64,000 nucleotides of DNA, taken from contig NC_044919.1 in the NCBI RefSeq assembly GCF_003576645.1, positions 295,601-359,600 of the forward strand, in the 5' to 3' direction. The DNA is from Ipomoea triloba (taxonomy: Eukaryota; Streptophyta; Magnoliopsida; Solanales; Convolvulaceae). The position numbers were made by a program, and so were the translations under genes. The first letter of the stretch is position 1, and each line of letters begins with the position of its first letter. The notes below the pieces were generated by a model, which saw only the letters and a program-made list of their open reading frames with translations, ran no database searches and was not told where the DNA came from. This document shows positions 1 to 9,077 of this stretch, piece after piece.

Positions 1-86
1 TATGTTTGGAAACCGTAGCAATGCAATCATGTAGTAGTTGATTCACAAGTTCCCAGTTTATAAGGGTGATTAGAAAAATCTCTCCC

Positions 87-96
87 TATATATAAG
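87..96 (+). promoter_or_regulatory. TATA box of GDSL gene 1
   Basis: A TATATATAAG string lies about 80 bases before the chosen ATG at 175, a normal place for a plant TATA box. Seen by eye only; the transcription start is not known. Confidence 0.4.
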
Positions 97-174
97 TACG
101 TACTATACTATATGGAGTCTATATCTGTTGATCGAGCTGAGCTAACACGTACTACCGATACTGTACACACAGAC

Positions 175-2131
175 ATGAAAGGGGCGATGAGTAACAAGGT
201 GAGGGGGTTGTGTGTAGTGTTTTTGGCAGTTTTGACGGCAACGGCGGTGCCTGGATGCGTAGCCAAGTGTTCTTTTCCGGCCATCTTTAACTTCGGCGAT
301 TCTAACACCGACACCGGAGGTTTCTGGGCAGCTTTTCCGGCTCAGCGCCCTCCGCACGGCATGACCTACTTCAAGAAACCGGCCGGACGGGCCACCGACG
401 GCAGAGTCATCCTTGATTTTCTCGGTAATTACTTTCACTAACTTAATTACATATTTGTCGTGTATAGTACAATTATCTGTCTGGGCAGCGGTTTCAGACT
501 TTCTCGGTAATTCACGTTTCAAGAACTCCTAAAAGAACTAAAAAAGAGCAAACAAACAAACAGACAGTGCAAAAAAAATCATGTATGTGTTGGTCCACTT
601 CCTGCTAGAATATGACCATGCATGCATATATGTCAATTATTGATGCCTTATGGTCCCAATTCTGATCTTGTTGTCTTTGACAAAGTAAGAAAAAGAGGAA
701 AAAAAATCTGCTTTATGTGATCTGAGGTTGGTTGGGTTTGATTCAAACATCATATCCTTAATTAAACATTTGAAACATGTTTTAGCATTAACGTTAATGG
801 AAGTTTGATGCATGTGCAATAGCACAAGGTTTAGGATTGGCATTCCTGAGTCCATACTTGAAGTCAATAGGATCAGATTACAGAAATGGTGTCAACTTTG
901 CAACATTGGCTTCCACTGTTAGGCTGCCGCATAGTTCCCTGTTTGATACTGGTGTCAGCCCTTTCTCCCTCGCAATTCAGTTCAACCAATTCAAGCAGTT
1001 TAAGGTTATGGTTGATGAACAACAACAACAACAACAACAACAACATTCCTACAACCATGGTACAATATATAACTCCCTGCTGATTCCTAGTTAATTCCGA
1101 ACAAATTAAATTTTCCCTGATATGATTGAGCTAAGCCAACACATTATATTATATTATTTCAGGGAATACAAAACTACCACCTAAAAACATATTTGGAAAA
1201 GCACTGTACACATTCTACATTGGCCAAAATGACTTCACTGGCAAATTGGCATCACTGGGCATAACTGGAGTCAAGCAATTCTTACCAGAAGTGGTTGGTC
1301 AGATCGCGAGCACCATCAAGGTAAAACAACGTAACTAACTAACTATAACTATGAACAGATACTACATTGTAACAGAGTCAGTAGTACTCAAAAAAAAAAA
1401 ACTATAACATAGTCTGCTGCAACTAATAACTTAGTACTATGCAAATGCGATTCTTGAATCTTGAATCTCAAGTGTCTGTCATCAGGATATTTACGCGTTG
1501 GGGGGCCGAACATTTTTCATTCTGAACCTAGCACCAATTGGCTGCTATCCAGCATTTCTGGTTGAACTTCCTCACAACATTTCTGATATAGACCAGTTTG
1601 GGTGCATGAAATCGTACAACAATGCAGTAGTAGACTACAACAACATGCTGAAAGATGCACTGAGACAGACAAGACAAGATCTTAAGGATGCAAATGTGAT
1701 ATATGTGGACACTCATAGTATCCTCTTGGATCTCTTCCAGCACCCCACATCCCACGGTATACTAATTAATTAAGAACACAAGACACCTTTAATTTAATAC
1801 TACCTTAATAATTAATACTATGTATGTTTAATTTTAATGATGTTTGTGTGCAGGATTGAAGTATGGAACAAAAGCGTGCTGCGGCTATGGAGGAGGGGAC
1901 TATAACTTCAACAAGGAAGTGTTCTGTGGAAACACGAAAGTTGTAAACGGACAGACAGTGAGCGCAAGAGCTTGTGAGGATCCATACACCTATGTGAGCT
2001 GGGATGGAATACACGCCACAGACGCTGCAAACAAACTCACTGCAAAAGCCATTTTCAATGGCTCTTATTTTGATCCTCCATTTCCACTCCAACACTTCTG
2101 TCATATCCACCCTATAGACCAGCCTACCTAG
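175..2131 (+). CDS. GDSL esterase/lipase, At4g01130-like (gene 1)
   Basis: Secreted SGNH/GDSL-family serine hydrolase acting on an ester or acyl substrate that the sequence does not reveal. Five exons, 175-424, 823-1059, 1163-1320, 1486-1756 and 1854-2131, join with GT-AG introns and consistent phases to 397 aa. I chose the ATG at 175 because it gives a typical signal peptide (hydrophobic residues about 11-25); an in-frame ATG at 112 would add a polar leader. Block I is FNFGDSNTDTGG with nucleophile Ser43. Block III is YIGQND with Asn185. Block V is SWDGIHATDAAN with Asp356 and His359, so the catalytic set is complete. Exon 2 carries eight consecutive CAA codons (1020-1043), a polyGln insert before the exon junction. 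Intron 1 (425-822) holds nothing recognisable. A tandem paralogue follows at 2567. Confidence 0.9.
1020..1043 (+). repeat. (CAA)8 microsatellite encoding polyGln
   Basis: Eight perfect CAA codons near the 3' end of exon 2 of GDSL gene 1. The paralogue at 2567 has only a short Glu/Gln stretch here, so the tract expanded in gene 1 or shrank in gene 2. Confidence 0.9.
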
Positions 2132-2566
2132 CTGAAAACAAATTAAAACACTACTTCAGTTCCTCCGTTTAATTTCTTAGCTTGTTAAAATGTTTGGCAG
2201 ATGTAATGTACATGCATCTTTATGTAGTGAGTGTTAATTTTATATTGATCAGATGGGATAGGCTTTTGAGTAATAAAGTTGTTAATTATAGTTTGAATTA
2301 ATTACTATGTTGAGTTGATTTGGTTAACCTTACCTTACTCATAATCTAACAACATTCATGTTACATAAAATGGGTGGTTGAATATAACTGAATATAGGAA
2401 GTATTTAATATAGTTTTCTACTTGGGTTACATTGAATTAATGTTGTAATTAATTTTTAAAGGTTCTTTGTCTGTCTAGTGGCCGATGGAGCATGAACCTT
2501 AGCTATAACACTATAAAAATTGTGAGCTATATATATATATATATATAAAAGCATTATATATACGAC
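2132..2566. other. Intergenic spacer between the GDSL genes
   Basis: AT-rich. Probably holds the 3' UTR of gene 1 and the promoter of gene 2; an (AT)n run at about 2529-2547 ends in a TATATAAA-like string some 20-35 bases before the ATG at 2567. No ORF or mobile element recognised. Confidence 0.5.
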
Positions 2567-4413
2567 ATGAAAGAGGCGATGGGTAATGGGTGGGAATTGT
2601 GTGTGTTTTTGGCAGTTTTAAAGGCAACGGCAGTGGCCGGAGGATGTGAAGGCAAGTGTTGTTTTCCGGCCATCTTTAACTTCGGCGATTCCAACACCGA
2701 CACCGGAGGTTTCTGGGCAGCTTTTCCGGCTCAACGTCCTCCCCATGGCATGACCTACTTCAACAAACCGGTCAGCAGAGTCATCGTTGATTTTCTTGGT
2801 AAATTCAATATTTGTTGTGTCAACTTTTATTAATATAATTAACGTTAATAAGTTGGTTGATCTGATTAAATTAATGGAAGTTTGATGCTTTGCATGTTCG
2901 TCAGCACAAGGCTTAGGATTGGCATTCCTGAGTCCATACTTGAAGTCAATTGGATCAGATTACAGAAATGGTGCCAACTTTGCATCATTATATTGGCTTC
3001 CACTGTTAGGCTGCCACATAGTTCCCTGGTTGATACTGGTATCAGCCCTTTCTCCCTAGCAATTCAGTTCAACCAATTCAAGCAGTTTAAGGTTATGGTT
3101 GATGAAGAAGAACAACAACATGGTACACTATTACCTTAATTATTAATTTTCCCAGAAGATTGAGATAAGCCAATTCAGAATATTATATGTGTGTGTGTCA
3201 GGGAATACAAAACTGCCACCCAAAAACATATTTGGAAAAGCACTGTACATATTCTACATTGGCCAAAATGACTTCCTTGACTATATTGTCGACTTGACAT
3301 CACTGGGTATAAGTGGAGTCAAGCACTTCTTACCCGAAGTGGTTGGCCAGATCGCTAAAATCATCAAGGTATGTAAAAACAACATATAAACATATACTAG
3401 CTACAATGTAATAGAGTTAGTAGTACTCAATTTTATTTTTTTTTAAATTAATGTGATTCTTGAATCTTGAATGTGTCATTATTAGGATATTTACTTGTTG
3501 GGAGGCCGAACATTTTTGGTTCTGAATCTTGCACCAATCGGCTGCTATCCAGTATTTCTGGTCAAACTTTCTCACAACACTTCTGATTTAGACCAGTTTG
3601 GGTGCCTCAAATCCTACAACAATGCAGTGGTGGACTACAACAACTTGCTGCAAGATGCACTGAGACAGACAATACATGATCTTAAGGATGGAGATGTGAT
3701 ATATGTGGACACTCATAGTATCATCTTGGAGCTCTTCCAGCACCCCACATCCCATGGTATACATACTAACACCATAAATTAAAACTATATTACTAAGTAC
3801 TACTGACTCCATTACAATGCAGTATCTGTTCATAACTTTACATTAATTAATACCAACTATATATGTATTTATTTATTAACGAGGTAAACCGCACTCACTC
3901 CTCACTATGTGAGTATGTGGGTAAAGCCCTCGCCCTGTGACCCTAGCCGGCAAAGAGCCACAAGGAGGTAAATCAGCCTAGGTTACCCATAGCTGACCGG
4001 CACAAACTCAAGGGCTTGAGGTTCGAACCCACGACCTCTCGGCTGCAGGTGTAACTCTCTTACCACTTGAGCTGCCCTTACGGGCCAAACCAACTATATA
4101 TGTATGTTTTAATATAATGTTGTTCATTGTTTGCCCGCCTGCAGGATTGAAGTATGGGACAAAAGCGTGCTGTGGGTATGGAGGAGGGGACTATAACTTC
4201 AACAGGGAAGTGTTCTGTGGAAACACGAATGTTGTGAACGGGCAGAGAGTGAACGCAGGAGCTTGTGAGGATCCATACAACTATGTGAGCTGGGATGGAT
4301 TTCATCTTACAGATGCAGCAAACAAAGTAGCTACACAGGCCATTTTCAGTGGCTCTTATTTTGATCCTCCATTTCCAATCCACAACTTCTGTGATATCAA
4401 TCCTTTAGGCTAG
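2567..4413 (+). pseudogene. GDSL esterase/lipase, frameshifted tandem copy (gene 2)
   Basis: Tandem duplicate of the gene at 175 with the same five-exon layout: 2567-2798, 2905-3122, 3202-3368, 3486-3756 and 4145-4413. The signal peptide, FGDSNTDTGG, YIGQND and SWDGFHLTDAAN blocks are all present. Two differences matter. Exon 1 lacks five codons in the Gly-Arg-rich stretch before the first donor. Exon 2 has five extra bases after the Asn-Phe-Ala codons (about 2984-2995), which moves the rest of the exon out of frame and reaches a stop at about 3057-3059. Exons 3-5 remain clean and splice-competent, so the break is recent or a sequencing error. Intron 4 contains a SINE (3869-4088). Confidence 0.75.
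3869..4088 (-). mobile_element. tRNA-derived SINE in intron 4 of GDSL gene 2
   Basis: Flanked by a perfect 17-base duplication, ACCAACTATATATGTAT, at 3852-3868 and 4089-4105. On the minus strand it begins with a tRNA-like head: an A-box-like GCTCAAGTGGTAAGAG and a perfect B box, GGTTCGAACC. It ends in an A-rich tail, seen on + as TTATTTATTAA. About 220 bp; its body (CTCCTTGTGG...TTTGCCGGCTAGG) is shared with the elements at 25872 and 19848. Family name not recognised. Confidence 0.85.
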
Positions 4414-4969
4414 CTATCTAGGCTAAAAACAAAACAGGCTAGGATAGTTCTTCCGTTTAATTTCTTGTTGAAATATATGTTTGTAATTGTCAGATCAAAG
4501 CCTTTTCTGATCTGATCTCTTTAAGTCAAGGAAAACATGAGTCTTTAATTTGCTTGACAACAATTGATCAAACTCTTGAGGAAATTAAAACATGATTTAG
4601 TACAATTTACCAGAATGTTGTGTTGACATATATGTTTTTGATTCAGATCAGTTAATTTTATGAACACAGACAGATAATTTAACTCGATGATGGTTACTCA
4701 TGAAACAACTTGGGAAATTTGATTTTTTGGGGTTTTTTTTTTTCATTTAATAAAATCCATAATAAAGGCAGCATGGATTTCGAAGATAGGGAATGGACCA
4801 ATCAGGTGGAGGAAAGCCTCCACGTTTCACATACACACAAATCTCAACTTATGTTGTCCTTTAGAAAGAAAAACATTGTGGATAGACCAAAAGACTTTTG
4901 TTCCATTTTTATCTAATATTTTTTTGTAAATTCACAAAGAGCCACACCAAAGAGAACAGTAGTGGCCTA
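4414..4969. other. Intergenic, GDSL gene 2 to CURT1
   Basis: Holds the 3' flank of the GDSL copy and the CURT1 promoter and 5' leader. Nothing else recognised. Confidence 0.5.
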
Positions 4970-6579
4970 ATGATGGCAAGCGCAGCTTCCACTTCCATGG
5001 CGGCGACAGCCGTCTTCAGCCCAAGATTCGCCGTCTACTCCGCCCCCAACCGCCGCTGTGCGTTGCCGTACCCACCGCTACCCAGAGTTTCCGTTCCTGT
5101 TTTTTCTGCCCCCCTCAAACTAAAGGGTATTCTCTTTTTCCCACTCTTTCTTTTTAGCAATTTGTTCCTTGGAAGTTTGAAGGTGAAGGGGGTAAGAGGT
5201 AAAGAGGGGCTTCTGTTTTATAGCCCTTAATTAATGTGAAATGCCCTTTTCTAGAATTTTACTTTAAAGGTGGAATCTTTACAGCTTGAATGATGCTGCA
5301 ATTAACATATTCGTTCATAAAGTTGGAATCTTTACATTAAGCCCTTGTTTTTCTTTCTGAACTTTAGGGGGTTCCTTACTTCTCTGATTATATTGAATTG
5401 TATGGATGCAGTCTGGTAATCTGATTAGTATAATTTGTATGATGAATGACCAATTTGAGTATATTTGGAGGTGAAACTACCTGATCATGTTTATATTCCT
5501 GATAAACACTAAGAGATCATGTTGATGGCCACAGCATTGCTCTGGTTCCTCTAATAGTGAGATTTACCTGTGGGCAGGAAAGCTTTTGCTCTCTTTCTGA
5601 ACTATGCATTGCCAGAACTTCTGTTTTTCTTTGCATTAGTTTATCGGCTTATCATGTCTCCACTAATTTTCTTAAACAGAACCCAAGAGGTCTTCTCTTC
5701 TGCAGGTCAAAGCATCTTCATCTGAGGATACATCTATTGATGCTAATGAGTTGTTTACTGATCTAAAAGAAAAGGTATGGTGGATTATGTGTAGCCAAAT
5801 TGAATTTCTGCCTTCTCCACTGCATTTTGTTTTCTGCAAGATTTCGTCTTCATTCTGAACTTTGAGCATTTTCTTGATATGCTGTTACTGCATTGGTATT
5901 AGTTTCGTTTTCATCCAACTCATTTCTTCTTTCTGCTCATACTTTTAGTGGGATGCCCTTGAAAACAAGTCCACCGTACTTCTTTATGGAGGTGGGGCAA
6001 TCGTTGCAGTTTGGCTCGCTTCAACACTTGTGGGTGCCATCAACTCAGTTCCTCTGGTAGGTTGCTAAGCTTTTTGCATTTGGTTTGCAGTCCTTTCTGC
6101 ATCTCCACACTTATTCAAGTCACCACTGTTTTTTTTTTTTCTGCAGACATTTATAGGATGCAATTATTTTCTATAGATTCCATTTTATGGTCATTGTTCT
6201 ATCTATTCTAAAATGCTATACTTTTCTTCTCTAGCTTCCCAAAATCATGGAGCTCGTGGGGCTCGGATATACTGGATGGTTTGTCTATCGTTACCTTCTC
6301 TTCAAGGTATGACTCAGGAGTACCCCAATCATGTTGCTTATACCTAGCTCGTTGTTGATTATTGCGTTCATGGTTAGAAGTATTTGAGATTGACTTGCAA
6401 GAAACCCTCAGTTATTATCAACCTGTTGATGTTATACTAATCTGTATATCAGAACATGTATCCTCATTAGCAGTCTAACTAGCTAGATGTGAATTTCTTT
6501 TTCGTATTTGCAGTCACGCAGGAAAGAACTGGCAGAAGACATTGAAGTGTTGAAGAAGAAGATCTCGGGATTTGAGTAG
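4970..6579 (+). CDS. CURT1A: CURVATURE THYLAKOID 1 protein, chloroplastic (CURT1A-like)
   Basis: Thylakoid membrane protein that oligomerises at grana margins and bends the membrane. Five exons, 4970-5126, 5680-5774, 5949-6056, 6235-6306 and 6514-6579, give 165 aa, the usual CURT1 length. The first ~60 residues are Ser/Ala/Pro/Arg-rich with no acidic residues, as in a chloroplast transit peptide. The mature part has an acidic stretch (SSSEDTSIDANELFTDLKEK), two hydrophobic segments (one with VLLYGGGAIVAVWLAST, the other with LVGLGYTGWFVYRYLLF) and a short charged C-terminal helix ending KKKISGFE. Exon 2 must start at 5680, not at the nearer AG, because only this keeps the frame. ATG 4970 is followed directly by a second ATG at 4973; either could be used. 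Intron 1 (553 bp) is otherwise plain. Confidence 0.93.
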
Positions 6580-7313
6580 ATGCAAAGGTGAACCCCAGCA
6601 TCATTTCATATTGATCTGTGCTACATTTTCATCGCATATAGTATTATTAGAGGCATAATCTCTAATAACAAATGAAGGCTTCCTATGTAGGAGTACTTGT
6701 GTTTTGTTTAAGGTTTGTCTTGCAATGAGATTCTGTATTCAACTTGATCTGTGTTTAAGAATCAGCATTCCCCAGCTACACAAACATCTTTCTGTAAATA
6801 CTGCATTGTCTGTACTATGTATTTTTGGATGACTTAAAAGCATGTAAATCCTTGTTTTGTTCAGTTCCATGTTTTCACTCAACAAAACACAAGATTACAA
6901 ATACCTTATCTAAATCACATGGACTACAGAACACCAAAATCTCATGTGTGAATTCATTAAACAACTATCTAAAGCCAATCTGTGAATCCATTCCTTGTTC
7001 TAAACTTCAAATACATAACCAAATCAAGTTGAAGATTGCAGAAAAGCATACATTCTAGCATTACCAGTCCACAATCTGCTCAAAAAGAAAATAGAAAAAC
7101 ACAGACTTTACCAAATCAACCACACAGATAACTAAAAGAGCAAATATTATTCCATCCATTTGATCAAAAGCACAAAACTTCATATATGAAACCCAATGCA
7201 CAAGGCTTCATTGTATCACTTAAAACGTTACAAATAAGTTCTCCCCTCTCTACTTAAACTGACATGAAACTCCACAGAGATATATAACTCAATACTTGAG
7301 GGGTTTCAACTAT
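6580..7313. other. Convergent 3' flanks of CURT1 and eIF1A
   Basis: AT-rich sequence between two genes transcribed towards each other; expected to hold both 3' UTRs. A 77-codon open stretch at 6825 has no gene-like composition. Confidence 0.5.
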
Positions 7314-8009
7314 CTATATCTTATCAATGTCCTCATCCTCAAACTCGAGATAATCATCAGCAGCACCCTCATCTTCTTCATCCAATCCACCAGCAATGCC
7401 CTCGTTGAGCCTCGTGTTCTCTGGCAACTCTCCATATGCCTTCAACAATCTGGCCTCATCTGGCATGTACTTCAGAATAACATCAGCCTTATCATCCTGC
7501 CATCAGACAACCAAAGTTAAAAAGAGAAACAACAACATAGAAGACACTGTTAAGTGCTAACTAACTTATTATATAAGACATGATGAAATCATTCATAGAA
7601 TTCTAGGTTATGATATGCTAAATTTCAGAGATGCAGAAAGGGCTTAAAATATCGAATCTTTCAATAAAAAGTGGGCAAATAAACACAAAAATAATAATTT
7701 TTGGGGAAATTCTTCGTTTTAAAAAAATAAGAAAGAAAAGATGATGGATTTTGCCTGATAATCACGGAGGCCGACGAGGATGATGTCACCGGCGGCGATC
7801 CAAACCTTCTTGTGCATCTTGCCACGGATGTGACAGAGGCGCTTGGTGCCGTCGATGCACATGGCTTCACAGCGGCCATTTCCGAGCATACGGAGGACCT
7901 GAGCGTATTCCTGCCCGTCCTCCTTGAAAACCAGCTCTCTCTTCTCGTCGTCGGCCTCGTTCTTCCCTCTCTTTCTGTTCTTGCCTCCCTTTCCCTTGTT
8001 CTTCGGCAT
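7314..8009 (-). CDS. EIF1A: Eukaryotic translation initiation factor 1A
   Basis: Binds the 40S subunit, helps load initiator tRNA and supports scanning. Two exons, 8009-7755 and 7496-7314, give 145 aa, the length usual for plant eIF1A. The N-terminal tail is basic ([17 protein letters not shown]). The OB-fold includes [20 protein letters not shown] and [14 protein letters not shown]. The acidic C-terminal tail ends [12 protein letters not shown]. The only frame-keeping splice that joins GLRDYQ to [11 protein letters not shown] uses a GC donor (CAG then GCAAAA at 7754-7753) with a normal AG acceptor, so this looks like a GC-AG intron. Without splicing the frame ends after 11 non-conserved residues. 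Confidence 0.93.
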
Positions 8010-9077
8010 GATAACACTCGCGCAAGCAAGACCTAATTCCCAGAAATCAACAAGTCTCGATTTTGATAAATTTCGGGGCGGGTTGGATTTTTATTCTGCC
8101 CTTTTCCCTTTCTCAAAAAGGATAAGGAATCCTAATTACGGGCGGCTTGGGTTTTGATTCTGCCCTTTTTCCTTTATCAATAATGATAAGGAATCACTTC
8201 TTTGAAAATAGATTCTTTACCCTACCCTCCTGTTCCATTCAGTATTTGGTCAAAAAAAAAATTGAATTTTAATTAATTTCATCTTCAACTTAAAATATTT
8301 TTTTATCCAAGAACCCTCGTACCACAACCCTATACGACAAGCTCGATCAAAAAAGATTTAAATGGTACGAAAATTATACTTCATCTAGATAGTATTCCTT
8401 CCGAGCATTCTACTTCAAAATATTTGTATATATGCACTTACCAATTCCATATTTAAGCGGTAACACACTAAAATTGCATATTGTTTTTGGATCGAGTAAA
8501 ACCATTATAGTCAAAACTTGAGTAAAATTACTATACTTGATGACTAAATTGAATATTGATAGATGTAAAATTACCAAGTCATCTTAACAAATGATTTAAT
8601 TGAGTAAAACTATCAAAGTCAATGACTTAATTAAAAGCAAAAAATTATTTAGAACTAAATCAAGAAAAATCACACTAAATTGGGTATTAACAGGAAAGAA
8701 AGCTCTCCAAGTCATCCTGGGTTGGTACAACACATTAGTCACCCACAAATATATATATATGCACACACACTAATCATCAGAATTATTGCAACAAGTTGCA
8801 GAATGTGACTGAAATCTTGGGTTGAAAATACTATAAACTAAAAGTCCTGTTTGGGACTTAGTGCCGCCAACTAACACATAAACAATGTGAGACAGGCTGA
8901 CAAGGAGAGGAAACCATTGCTTTTAATAAGCTTTCCTTAAAGTCAACAATGCATTGCTTCAGTGAAAGATTAGACATACAAAGTTGGAAGGGTTCAACTA
9001 CATCACACACAAAGAAACAAAGTCACAATTAGATTACACACTAACACAAAGAGAGAGAGAGATTGAAGGTAGGAAGG
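8010..9077. other. Divergent promoter region, eIF1A and NLR
   Basis: About 1.07 kb between two genes transcribed away from each other. Mostly AT-rich, with a short (AT)n run at 8749-8760 and a GA run just before the NLR start. An imperfect direct duplication of about 70 bp (8083-8144 and 8145-8194, GGCGGG/GGCGGC TTGG...TCTGCCC...GGATAAGGAATC) lies in the eIF1A upstream region. No gene seen. Confidence 0.5.

Noticed and set aside
3990..4086. tRNA gene on the minus strand
   Set aside because: A and B boxes are present, but no cloverleaf or acceptor stem, and the unit has a tail and target duplication: it is a SINE.
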